A stretch of 64,000 bases of DNA from Lentinus brumalis (lineage: Eukaryota > Basidiomycota > Agaricomycetes > Polyporales > Polyporaceae): NCBI GenBank assembly GCA_001792895.1, contig MARA01000054.1, forward strand, positions 1 through 64,000, read 5' to 3'. The notes beneath the pieces were generated by a model. The model was not told where the DNA came from, ran no database searches, and was given only the letters and a program-made list of their open reading frames with translations. Each line of letters begins with the position of its first letter. Positions within the stretch are counted from its first letter, which is position 1. The position numbers were made by a program, and so were the translations under genes. Positions 1 to 11,164 of this stretch are shown here, one piece after another.

Positions 1-493
1 CCAGTAGGAGTTTGGTCGTAGTTCGTGCCGGTCGTCAGCCCACCACACGCCTTTTGTACATTGTCTGAATGATATTCGTGTCTATGCTACACTCGCCGAT
101 TCACACCTCTGCCGCGTGCGCTCCCACTGCATAGCTCGGGCCTCGTCGTGGGCCGAGCGACTGGAGTTCAAGTCCACACGGAGCAAATTGCGCGCCAGCC
201 TTGCGCGCACGCTTTGGGTTATGCACACGCCAATATACAGGCCCGGGCCGAGCTACCATCAGCGGAACGCATTTTGATTCTTGGTTAATCTTGCTCCTCA
301 GGCGTGTCGAGCTAGCCATGCGTCCTTGCCCGGCGACTGCACATGCAGCACAGAATACTGTGACAGGCAATCTTAACGTCCCGGACACTCGCACATGTGA
401 CATTGTTATAGCTGACTAGCGACGCACTGTGTACGGGCAGTATACACTCTTGTGGCATGCCAGAGATGTGAGATCGTTTGCAGCCTCCGATTG
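1..493. other. No gene recognised at left edge
   Basis: I see no supported gene here. It is probably the 3' flank of the minus-strand gene that ends at 494. A stretch near 133-175 vaguely resembles tRNA promoter boxes but does not fold into a cloverleaf. Confidence 0.4.
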
Positions 494-1346
494 CTACACG
501 GCGTCGGCGTACCATGCAGACACGTCTACTCCTGCGGTGTACCCGCCCCGTGCCGTTCCACCGCCAGCCAGAACTGTGCCTTGCGACACCGGCATGCCAT
601 CCAGTGCCTCTCCGTAGTCGCAGACGGATTCGTCGTCGGGGTCCGCGGCCGGTTGGGTTGGTGATGAAGGAGGATACCAGTTCCAACGACCTTGCCACCA
701 TGGATCGTCAAAGACCTCGTCCTGTGATATAGTCGTCAGATCCCGCTGCTGGCACGTCGCCGGACCGCAGTTACAATGCTCACCGGGAGATACTCCCTGC
801 CCCAACGGGCAATGGCAGCAATCCTTGTCGTCTCCGCGACTTGCCCATCCTGTATGATATCGGACACTCCCTGGGCAAAGCGACGCCATTGCATGTCCAA
901 GCATCGCTCGTCCGAGGGACAATGCCGGGCCCCAAAATATGCCAGGATCGAATGGAGATCGCGCAACCACCCGTCGTGCTCCAAGGTCAACAAATACTTG
1001 TCAATTTCGAGGGGCAGCCGCTCCTTCCAAGGTCGGGCAGCCTGCCGAGAGGGGGGAAACGGAACCTAGGATCCGCCGATGAGAACCTGACCGGATCCAT
1101 GCCGAATCCATGGCGTACCAATATGCGCTGCCCAAGACCGTTCAGCACTCCCTCAGCACTCGGCATCTCGACAACCACCGTCAACGCATGGAGGCAGGAC
1201 GATGTGCCGTGTCTTCCACTGTCCACAATCTTGACAACCGCATTACCGCGGACCGTCAAGTCGGGCAAGTTCCAAGGCTGCCATGATGGGAAAGGGTCCC
1301 CCCAACCACGGTGAGGGAGAGGAGGTGTCAGAGTGCGCGCTGGCAT
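494..1346 (-). CDS. Hypothetical protein, three visible exons
   Basis: I do not recognise the family. Three exons join in phase on the minus strand: 1346-1092, 1041-784 and 721-494. The introns are 50 bases (donor GTCAGG, acceptor GGCAG) and 62 bases (donor GTGAGC, acceptor CACAG, with a CTGAC branch-like site). The middle exon reads like a compact helical domain and contains RLPLEIDKYLL and ILAYFGARHCPSDER. The last exon is aromatic and acidic, with DDPWWQGRWNWYPP, and ends at a stop at 494. The start is uncertain: Met at 1346 is the nearest one before the coding-like sequence, but an upstream exon is possible, and the acidic minus-strand frame at 1747-2262 could belong to the same gene. Splicing is well supported; function is unknown. 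Confidence 0.5.
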
Positions 1347-1394
1347 GCGAAGAATGTGCGGGGAAGCACAGACGGAAGACCTAGCGACGACCAC

Positions 1395-1746
1395 TGCGCC
1401 GGCAGTGATAGATGAGAGGAAGAGGAAGCTCGGCCACCAGTGGTGATCGTCTTAGCGTCTTAGCGTCTAACATCACAGTTCCGTCCGTCGAATAAACCCG
1501 CAGCTTGTAGTAACCTCACGAAGGGACAACGGGGGTAGATCGCAAGACTCAAGAGCAAGCTACGCCGGGATGGACGCCACATTCCCAATACCTGTAGCAG
1601 GCTGGACTCCGACGGATATCCAACATCGAGACTTGGAATCGGATCCGCTGCCCGACCCATAGAACGGTCCGCGAACACCTCAGACCCCTGCCGCACTGCC
1701 CATGCTAGCTCCTTGTTATGAACGTAATTAGAGCCAGTTGAGTATC
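1395..1746. other. Gap between two minus-strand hypothetical genes
   Basis: No convincing coding signal. It contains a near-perfect direct repeat, cttagcgt/cttagcgt, at about 1450-1467. It could be promoter for the downstream gene or an intron if the two neighbours are one gene. Confidence 0.3.
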
Positions 1747-2262
1747 TCAAATTGTCGTCAACATATCCGTTGTCACACCGTCAGGTAGGCTGGCCCCGAG
1801 ATCTTCCAAGAACCGCTCAAGGGAAGCCTGGCTGGCATACCAAGGCATTTCCCCCTCGACGCCCTCGACTTCCATGGCCTCCTCCAGCTCCAGGAGATCG
1901 GTGGGCGGCCATTCATCTTCGTCCGGGCCATCAATGAGACCCAACGGCCGCCACAACCACGGATCCTCGCTCGAATAGCCATAAAACCAATCGATCCACG
2001 GGGGCTCGGGCGTCGGGCACCGCTCCGCATCAGGGTGGTCTTCGGGTCGGGCCTCGGACGAGCCGTCGTAATCTGAAGAACACGCCATTGCTTCGTCCTG
2101 GAGGCTGATAAACGGATCATCAGAAGGACTGGTACTCCCGTGCAGCCCTTCGTGCAGGTAGTCGAGCTCCAAAGCGATAGCGCGGGAGCATTCTGAGAAG
2201 TGCACAAGTACGTGAAATGAGGCGAGGCGGGCTGGACCAGACAATCGCAGAAACAATCTCAC
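1747..2262 (-). CDS. Acidic hypothetical protein
   Basis: An uninterrupted frame of 171 residues on the minus strand, starting at Met 2262. The product is strongly acidic and rich in Pro, Trp and Asp/Glu in its second half (for example PPWIDWFYGYSSEDPW near residue 93 and LLELEEAMEVEG near residue 128). Such acidic low-complexity proteins are usually lineage-specific; I cannot assign a family. No splice signals are needed to keep the frame. It lies just upstream of another minus-strand hypothetical gene and may be its 5' exon. The biased composition means a chance frame cannot be excluded. Confidence 0.4.
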   Translation of the reverse strand: MRLFLRLSGPARLASFHVLVHFSECSRAIALELDYLHEGLHGSTSPSDDPFISLQDEAMACSSDYDGSSEARPEDHPDAERCPTPEPPWIDWFYGYSSEDPWLWRPLGLIDGPDEDEWPPTDLLELEEAMEVEGVEGEMPWYASQASLERFLEDLGASLPDGVTTDMLTTI

Positions 2263-2869
2263 CGCTCAAACGATCGGCCACCGCAACGCACGCAGCCGTG
2301 GTCGCTGGGTCGTATGAAGCTGCACCAACCTGCGTCAGGACGGTGGGACAATGGGGGCAGGAGGGCTGCCACGAATACTCGTACCACCAATGACCTCGGC
2401 ATACCCTATGACCTGAGCGCGGAGCGCATGAAGCTGGGCAGAGAAGAAGTAGGGATTAGACAGATGATGCTCAGCCGTAGGCATAGAGCCATGGCGACGG
2501 GGCTTACATGGCGTTGCACTTGTAACAGATAGTTCTCGGTGGATGCTCGTTGCATCGTACCGTGGGCCACGACACAGGGACGGGGAGAAGGACAGGAGAC
2601 GACGCCTCCGACGGACGTTTGGCGCAGGTTTATCATCGAGATCAATAATGGTGGTCGTGATCTTAGCGGTGCACTTCAACTCACAAACTGCCCCCGCGCT
2701 CGTCCTATTGACCACAAACATGGGCCGGAGACACAAAAATCAGTATTGACAACTCCATGAGCGCGCTCGTGGGCCGCAGCACTACAACCACGATTCATGC
2801 CGGATTACACTCTACTAACGGGCCTACATCACCAGCCGCCGTGGACATATGCAGCCAGAACTAACGAAA
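2263..2869. other. No gene recognised
   Basis: Intergenic stretch between two minus-strand genes. Frames on both strands are short and without recognisable domain character. Confidence 0.35.
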
Positions 2870-5800
2870 CTACGCCTGGTTGAAATCCTCGGGATGAAGC
2901 AGAGCGCCATGCAACCACGCCTGGAAAGCCTTCCACGGCTTGCCCTGGTTTAGCAGGTTCCTCAGCCCGTCGTCTATGTACACAGTGGCCTCGTAGAAGC
3001 ACGCATGAATATCAATCTACGAAGTCAGGACGCTTGAGAGAGACATCGCATGACCACCCACTGAGACGACGTACCGCTGCGGGGACAGGCCCAAGAGCAC
3101 CAGGCGGAGGGGGAGGATCCGGACACCGCGTACCCTTGTGCCGGAAGGTGATCTGCAACCCAGTGTCAGCCCAACATCCTGCTCGCGCACGTCGACGAAT
3201 AGGAATTCACCTGGATCTGCCAATCATCTTCCGGAGGGACTAAATCGCTGCCGGACATGATGGTCAAGAACATGCGAGGTCGGAGGCCACGGTCGCCCGC
3301 ACCGGCGTCGAACGAGCTGCCGACAAGTGCCCGAATGCCGTCATCGTCGGGATGACCGGGCTGCTGCATGTAGTAGGCGAAGGCGACTTTAAACTCTGCC
3401 TCGAAGGTCTGATCCCATTCAGCCAGCGTGAGACCTCCTTCCGTGACGGTGAGGTCAACAGCGGACTCGTCAACACCGCTCTCGTAATGCATATGCCGCA
3501 AGAGAAGGTCACCGCTTTCCAAGCGCTTGTTGTACATGGCAGCCAAAATGTCCCGAGTCTCCCCCTGGAACGTCTACATTGAGAAGAATTAGGGGTGCGA
3601 GGACATCGTATGCCACACATATTGAAACGCACCGCGACGAGAGCCATGCGGTCGGGATGTGCCGCGAAGAAGCCGTCGATGAAGGCTTGCATGTCAGGTT
3701 CATCCTGGACCTGCCGTGCGCCAAAAACCAGAAACGAGACTAGATCCTGCTCGATGGTGTCTACGTCTTGGGGAGATAGAGGGTCGGTGCCATAGTGCTC
3801 GGGCTGTACACAACGGTGAGCGACTACACCAGCAACGAGCAGCAGCACGTACATCGATATCAGCAGCACTAAGGCGGCAGATTAGCGGATGCCCGGGCTC
3901 CTGCGGAAGCGGCTGGGTGATGTCGAAAGTGCGCCATGGCATAACACTCTCCAACAAGCCCGCATCCACCTCACCCATGAACTCCTCGTCCACGCGGCAG
4001 GCGTATGCGCGACCAAGCAAAGCGAGAAGTAAAAGATGCGGGGATATAGGATCCGCACCCGCCGTGCCGACGACCATATGGAGCAACGAGCTGAAACCTG
4101 CGGCCCGCAACGCTACGTCTCGATCCTCGCGAGCCTCACGCCTGCTAAACCACCTGATAGTAGCATAACGTCCACGTGAAAGCCAGCACTTCTGTTGAGC
4201 AACCAGGAGGTATATCAAGTTACGCATGACTGCACGGATCGGGCTGTCCCCCAGAGCGTCGTCGCTTGCGAGGATAATGAAAGCAACCTGTCAGCGACGT
4301 ACGAAACAACTAGTGCGTGAGGGCAACGTACATGCGGATATGAAGGTGACGGGCATGTCGGAGAATTTCCGAGAGAGGCACCAGTTCGCAGTGATCATCC
4401 TCGCGTGAGAAATCGCGGGAGAAGGCTTCTTGGAAGGCGCGACGGTGTTGATGCGTGATGGGTCCGCTGGGTGCATGAGCGAATAACCACTGGATAAGAA
4501 ACAGCAGCATGCTTGCCGCCACTTTGGGATCACGTGCCCGGATCATGGGCCGCAAGCCTGCGGAGCTGAGGGCGCCCCGAGGAATCGAGCTCACCACACG
4601 CTCCGCCCATCCGACGAGAGCATGGTGATCAATTTCTGCCAGTGGGGACGTGCGGCTGGGAGGATGAACCTTGAGAACAGAAGGGGGAAGGAATCAGGTA
4701 CGGATGAACGATCAATAACTAGTTCAACGCACGGGAACGTGAGATTCCACAGGGCCATCCTCGACCATAGGAACATCACCGGAGGCGGGCTCCGTACTGG
4801 AGAACCGACGACGATTAGAAGGCGGGACGGCAGCGCTGGTCTGAGTGGGACAACGTCAGCGGTGTGCATCCCCGGCCGGCGGAACCAGGGATATCGTACC
4901 TCAGGCGATCCAACCTCCGAGTGCGTTCGCCTGAGCCCACGCGGCAGCGGAATGCTGGCGAGCTGACCCGAGGGCATCGAAGTTGTACCAGCCTCAGGTT
5001 GCACCGACCCCTCTGGGCCAGGTGAGTCAAAGCCGACAGTCTCCGGCTCAGCGTCCCGCGAAGGAGGAGGACGCCCACCCGTGGTCATCCTAGCCGAACG
5101 TTGTGAGCGACGCGAGCGACGCGGAGCAGCAACCTGAAAAGGCTTGGTTAATGGCGGGCGGTGCCGGAACGAATGGGGTGACCTACAACCTCGATTGAGT
5201 CTGAAACCTCGGACAATGATGGATGAGAGGGGACCTCGCGAACGTCTCGGTTGGCCGTCATGGTTGCCCCCACGTCGGCGACCAAGGGAGCAATCGCGGG
5301 CGCATCGACTGGCGCTGAGACAGGTGGCATGGTGGCCTCGTCCGCGTCAAGGAACAAGGGCGGAATCGCCTCGGTGAGGGGCCACCCAGCCAGCAAGAAA
5401 CTGCGTGGAGACTGCGGGGTAGGTGGGGTGGGCGGGCGATTGAGTAGCGTGTATTCCTCGAGGGGAGGGAGAGGCTGTGGAACTAAGGGGGTAGGAGCCG
5501 AAACGGTCGAAGGCCCATCCGGTGTGTTGGACGCTCCTCCGCGCCTGGGTCGAGGTGCAGGGCGAGGGCGCGAAGAAGGACCGGCGATAGGAGACCCCGC
5601 GGGAGAAGACGGCTTTGACGATGTGGGACAATTGGCCCGACACATGGCGGAGAGCCCATCCACCGCCTCGGAGAGTATGCGGAAGGGGAAGCACGGATGC
5701 GGTAGTTCCGCGCCTGGAATGCTCATGAAGTCGCGGAGACCGGGGGCGCCCAGAACGTACGCAGGATGGTTAGCTAGCGGGGCTTGCAGGTCGCCGAACC

Positions 5801-7337
5801 GAGGTGCTGCAACGTAAGATGGCTCAGCCATGTAGGCTAGTGCGAGATCATCAAAATGACTGACCTATCCGTAGAAATGTATGCTGCATGAAGTCCTCGC
5901 CGATGGGACACTTGATAACGGTGAGTGAGGGCTTGGCGGCGAGTATGTTGCTAACTGTATACGTGAGTTCGTTGAACCCATCGAAGGGCACGTGGTTCTT
6001 GGTGGCGCGCCCAGTCGACGACATCAGAACAAAAGGTAGGTCGAGGGGAGAGCGCCACGGACGACTGGCGTCATACCCGGGCAGCGTTATGTCATTGGCG
6101 ATCAACTGGGCCACGACCTGCTGCCCAAAGGACCTGTACACCGACCCTGTCTTCGCGAGGGTGACTTTGAACAGGAGGCCCCAATGCTCCAATGACTCGA
6201 CGGCTTTGCCAAACGACCAGTCGGTCAGCTGGAAGGTCTTGCGAGGGAACTTGGCCCGAGTCGTGCCACAGGCGGGGTACTAGAACAAACGCAACATGAG
6301 GGGGAGAAGAGAAACATGCAGCGAGAAGAGAGATGTGACGAGACGACATACCGCGAATGGCCACATAGCGACCGAGAACGTTTCGTAATTGCTTTCCGAG
6401 GACGGAGGTGACGGAGCGGGCTGAACGTGCGCGGAGGAAGGCTGCCCGACTGACGGGGATGAGGTGTGGTTGGGGCGGAGTTGCAGCACAGGCGAGCCTG
6501 TGTCGCCGGCGCCGGAAAGGGCGGTCGACGTGACCTGGGTGCGTGATCGCGGGGCATTCACTGTCCTTGGGCCGGGCCCAGACTGATTGTGCGGGCGATG
6601 ACGCTCGCACGCAGCGTGCCAACGGTCAGTGGTTGAGCCAGTTTCGACCCCGCGAACACCCCCGAACGCATCAATGGGAGGTGGAAGAGGGGGGGACACG
6701 GACGCAGTTGATGACGCCCGACCCGGCGGCACATGAAGGGTACCACCCAGACCTGCAATAGAAGGATGCGTAGTGCTGAACTGCGGTGGAGCCGCGGAGG
6801 AAACACGAGCACTGCACGGAGCGAGCGCACAATGAGTTTGCCACCAACGAAAGTATGTGAGTATGGTTGCTCACGCTGCTGTTCCAGTGCTGAGGGCCGA
6901 GGCGTGCGCGCGCAGGAGCAGCCCGCACACGCACTCCGTCGTGCGTCCCCAATTCTCGCGCGGCTCCAGCTTGAGGGGAATGTGAGCATGAGGCAGACCG
7001 TCGAGCGAGTGGATACGTACTGCAAAGAATCCTCCGCACGAACTTATCGCACACCCCCCCGTTGTGTCGCGGCTTCAAAAGATCCAGCGAGGTGCTGGAA
7101 CCACGGATGATCACATTGAGCACAGATCTCGTCCGGGCGCAGCGCGTGCTGGGAACAAACATGTTCGTGAGTATGAAGACGAAGGGGGAGCGACGACGAG
7201 GTGCTCACGTCGCGACTGATGTGATTGTCCGTGACCTCGAAAAATGCGCAAGGGCCACGAGTATCGGCGAGACAATGAGCATTTTGGCAAGGACCGCGTG
7301 GCGGGCAAAAGGCGGTCAGCGGCGGCGAGGAAGCCAT
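2870..7337 (-). CDS. Large Cys/HPW-rich protein with HECT-like C-terminus
   Basis: Multi-exon minus-strand gene from Met 7337 to a TAG at 2870-2872. The N-terminus is rich in Cys/His pairs: CPPRGPCQNAHC, then ICAQCDHPWFQH, then GGCAISSCGGFFA and TECVCGLLLRAHA, which suggests zinc-binding knuckles. A long Pro/Ser linker follows, then a conserved region (around 6280-5880, containing WSFGKAVESLEHWGLL), a second Pro-rich linker and a helical C-terminal part. The end resembles a HECT C-lobe: MFLTIMSGSDLVPP, then HACFYEATVYIDDGL, where the Cys in HACF corresponds in position to the catalytic HTCF of HECT ligases. Clear introns include 48-65 base ones ending at the exons beginning near 3545, 3796 and 3008. 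One frame break lies in a run of seven G (minus strand) at about 7047-7053. Enzyme activity is inferred, not shown. Some internal joints (about 5830-5900, 4600-4740) are unresolved. Confidence 0.6.
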
Positions 7338-7412
7338 CGCCGGTGAGGGATGCGAGAAGATGGCGGAGGTAGTACGTGAAGTCGAGGGTTGAACTTGGGA
7401 AGAGGAGAGCCT

Positions 7413-7466
7413 CTCCCCCCTCCCCCCTCCCCCCCCGCCCCGTTGCCGGGGGGGGGGGCCGAGGCC
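7413..7466. repeat. Poly-C then poly-G low-complexity tract
   Basis: Runs of C broken by T are followed within a few bases by a run of eleven G. The two halves are complementary and could form a GC hairpin. It lies upstream of the start codon of the large minus-strand gene, so it may sit in its 5' untranslated or promoter region. Confidence 0.8.
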
Positions 7467-7699
7467 GCTATCGGACATCCATCGGATTTGCTGCCGGGGA
7501 TTTACTTTGTTGCATGACAAGAATAGCTGAGTGGCGCAGGCGTACCTGACGTGATTATCCTTGGCGTTGAGCAGAGTGAAGTTGAGGGAGTTCGCAGTCG
7601 TACGGTGGCTGTGCCAGAAGGGGAAGACTTCACCTCGGAGCGCGTCTGTGTGGGCGTCTGTGGGAGATTGACTTGCCGGCGTGGGACGTGCTGCGTGGT

Positions 7700-7935
7700 G
7701 CAACTAGGGTGCAAATGGGCTGCAAAGATGGGCAAGACGTTGCAAAAGGGTGCAAACACCCATCATCTGGAATGTTTGGTGGCGCAAAGGCATGTGCGCA
7801 CTGATATGCGATGCAAACAGGGTGCAATTCGTTGCAAACCAGTGCAAAAAGGGTGCAAAACGATGCAAGTTGACGCAAAGCAGATCAATTCAGTGCAAAT
7901 CCGTGCAAATGAGTGCAAAACAGTGCAAAGAGGAA
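7700..7935. repeat. Degenerate TGCAAA tandem array
   Basis: About 20 copies of GTGCAAA or TGCAAA spaced by 2-15 variable bases over about 230 bases, with nothing of the kind on either side. Spacing is irregular, so it is not a simple microsatellite. It lies upstream of the large minus-strand gene. Confidence 0.75.
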
Positions 7936-8432
7936 ACTCCAAGTTTATTGTCCTATAAATCTCGTCATAGTTGTCGTGAGCCCTCCGCGTTTTTCGACTT
8001 ATTTCTCCACGGTCTCTCAGCGCTTCTCCGGCGGAATCCGACCTCAAGGCCTTAACCTTCGACGCTTCAACGCTCTTCAAGGGCAGACGCAATCGGGATT
8101 TTGTTGAGTGAAGTCTAGCACGCACCATGCTCATGACGCAGGCTAAGCGAGCCCCGAATGAGACAACAACCTGCGAGTACGACGGCATTACTTACCTGCA
8201 GCGATTGACGACATGCCGGTCACGGTGAAGAGGGCGGGAAAGTGGAACTCGAGTAACTAACCTTCGAATGGTAACAGGCATACGGGGTAACGGACCATTG
8301 CAAGAGCTCCTGTATTTTGATGAACGCGGCGCGGTCTCTCTCCTACGAGGCCGCCCCATCAAGACACATTCAAGAAAGGAGGGTAACACACTGTGGGATA
8401 CGAATATGAGATCGCTCAACCCTCGGGACCCC
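7936..8432. other. No gene recognised
   Basis: Intergenic stretch at the 3' end of the F-box/LRR gene that ends at 8433. Nothing with domain character on either strand. Confidence 0.35.
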
Positions 8433-10205
8433 TTAATCAGATAAAAGGGCGGCATCTCTATCGAGTCCGTGAGGTTGCGAACTGGCAGAAAGCAAGAGGC
8501 CACGCACTATGACATGAGAAACGTGGTGCCGGAGCAACCACTCCCAGTCCGCGCATCCGAAGTCCTCGGCAGTGCAAAACCGGACCTTCGATATGGGCCA
8601 CGGGGCGGAGTCCTTGGGCATGCCATTCTGCGGATCGCACACCAACCAGCGCAGCTCCGAGCCGTATCCGAAGAGCTGGAGAGAGCTCGGAGGGTTCGCG
8701 AGAATCTGCTGCTTGACCTCCCCCGGCTCCTCCTGGTGGTCCACGATGTACAGAAATCGCAGCGACGTCAGCTTAGCAAGCTATAGAAACAGAAACAGAT
8801 CGCTGCGTGAGTATACGAGGACGTACGGTTCGCGCAAAGCACGCGGGATGCACTGTGCGCGTACCATGTTGTAAAACTCCGGTGAAGGCATCGAGAAGAT
8901 CACGAAGAGATTGAGCATCAGCGCAGAGACACGGGACGGCAGATGTTGCGCGAAAACGTGGAGGTCTTCCGGTTCCATGCACTCCCCTGTCACGGTCAGT
9001 CCCACCACCTCCAGAGCGGGAAGTTGGCAAAGGAGGTCTCGCAGAGGCAGAGGCACACCTGCCTCCTCGATCGCGTCTCCCTCCCAACCGAGATCAAACA
9101 TCCTCAGCTCCTTTTTGGTCTTGAGGAAGACATCCAAGGGATAGGTGTCGAGGTCATTAACCTCGGTATGGAGCAGCTTGAATGCCGTAAGGCGGGGTAA
9201 GGCGGTCGGGTGCGACTGGAGTGACTGCATGAAATGGTTTACGGTGTCCTCTGCCAAGTCCAAAGTGAGATAGCGGAGGTCGGTGCACTGGGTGAGGATC
9301 GACTCGAAGCCATCTAGCGATTGCAAGAAGATGAGCTCGAGCTCCTGGAGGCGGAGCAGGGAGCCGACTGGGCATGTCCATATTCTGTTCCCGTATAACG
9401 TCAGATGAGTCAATGTGCTTTCATTGGCCGTGATTCCCTGAGCTACGGAGAGATCGTTTGAGTATATTCGCGCATTGTAGAGAGGATGTAGCCTGAGAGT
9501 TTGGACGTGCTTGAACTTCGCAAGACATGACAGCGTTACGTCTGAGCATCTACCATCAATCCGTCAGCCACGAGAGAGCTGGTGCGCATATGTAGGCAGG
9601 GTAGCTCACGGCAAAGAAAGATCGCGTAGGACTTCGCCTGAGGACTGAGCAAGGGAATCGAGAAGGAACGCTGCCGGGAGAGGACGACGGCCTTCCCAGC
9701 GGAACGACGTGATGTTCGTCATCGCCGATACTGCTTCTTTCAATAGGACTGTTGCCGTGAACGCGTAAGATTCTTATAAACTGTTGCTCATAAGCAATCC
9801 ATACCACTTACGTAGCTCGAACATGTCCTTCCCGGGACCCTTAATCATGGAATACGCGCGGACGGAGAGCTTCTTGATGAGCCTTGCAAAACTCGGCGTG
9901 CGGATGATTTGTAAGAGCACTTCGCAGGTATCCCGTTGGTTATTCTCTAGTTCAGGTACCTCCTCATTCGTCACGGGTATCCCGGGAGGCCTATCTCCGT
10001 CAGCATTTTCGTCGTCAGCCCGCCAAAGGCCAAAACGAAGAGTGACGTCAGAGAAAAGGACCGGCATAACCAAGTCGTGAAACAGTCTTGAGACACAGAG
10101 AGACCTTCTCATATCTTCGTTGGAAAGTTCATGGACGACCATCCTCCATAGTTCTGGCGGAAGGTTGGGAGTAAGCCTGCCATTGCCCCCGGATGCCGGC
10201 GTCAT
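8433..10205 (-). CDS. F-box/leucine-rich-repeat protein (type 1)
   Basis: F-box proteins tether substrates to SCF ubiquitin ligases. The first exon (Met 10205 to 9812, donor GTAAGT) holds the F-box: LPPELWRMVVHELSNEDMR, then CVSRLFHDLVMPVLF. The next exon begins with LKEAVSAMTNITSFRWEG, a block shared with the genes at 15684 and 18534. The large middle part has leucine-rich units such as LTHLTLYGNRIWTCPVGSLL and LQELELIF. The final exon contains VRFCTAEDFGCADWEWLL near the C-terminus, ending at a stop at 8433. I saw no frameshift. About 480 residues are expected. Several 50-65 base introns lie at the same places as in its paralogs. Substrate unknown. Confidence 0.8.
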
Positions 10206-11164
10206 GTTGGCAGACCGTAAGTTCCAGTACAATCTGAGCCGGCGAGTATCGAGAAGACGTGTCAGCTTGCTAAAACATAAAGCAAAGTGCACATACCTCA
10301 GTAAAGTGGGCGAGTATGGAAGGCGGAGGAGGTGATTGTCACTGGTCACCGGTCAACAGGAGTTCAATGTTTCAATCTGAGTCGAGGGTTTCCCACGGTC
10401 GCATACTGACGTCCTCGAGCCACACCCTCAGAGTAACCGCATCGCACATTGATATCTACCAGGTCTCCTAGGTGAAACGCCAGTCTGTTCGCTGCCCAAG
10501 ACTGAGCGATGATCAGCAGGTGTCTTCTCATCTGCGGCTCTGTACGAGTCGGAACGACCCTCGCGACTTCCGGAAAGTCGACCTCCTCGACTTCTGCTAT
10601 AGAGCAATTTGGGCGGGTGAGTGTTCACCACACCCCGCTCGTTCTGTTCGATGTGAGGGCCTCACTTTTTATTACCCGAAGCAGTAGCAATTCTCTGACG
10701 TGTGTAAAGGAGCAATAATGTCCCGACCCGCGCGTTCCGTCGTGTTCGACGCTAATTACGGCGACTTTTTCCCCACAAGGAACGCGATGTGTGGTTATGG
10801 TTATAGTACGAGTCAAGCAGCGAACTGAGAACGGCGACATGCTTCGCGCAAAATACGTACAGTACCCCAAACAAGTGAGCCATGGCATCAAAAACGCAGC
10901 AATGCAAACGTGATTAATAGAGTGTCGGAGCGAGCGACCTCTATGAGATCGGAGATCAGAATTCAGTCCAGTAGCAACTTGTGCGTGCAAGACAAGACGA
11001 GTGTTCGACTCACTCGAGCAAGCGGCAGCATGCCCACCTGCCGAGCAACAGGACTCGCAGAGCGCGCTTGTGCGAATCCTTCGGGAGTGTGTAGGCTGTT
11101 GTGAGTAAGACACGTCAGTACCGTGTAATTTCGCCCAGTTAGGAGAGAGCTCACCGTAATAATA
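10206..11164. other. Intergenic region between two F-box genes
   Basis: No gene I can support. It holds the promoter of the type 1 gene starting at 10205 and the 3' flank of the gene ending at 11165. Minus-strand frames around 10625-11110 lack domain character. Confidence 0.35.

Noticed and set aside
119..190. tRNA-like A and B box motifs (TAGCTCGGG and GTTCAAGTCC)
   Set aside because: Only about 65 bases between possible acceptor strands, no anticodon arm and mismatched stems, so no cloverleaf forms.
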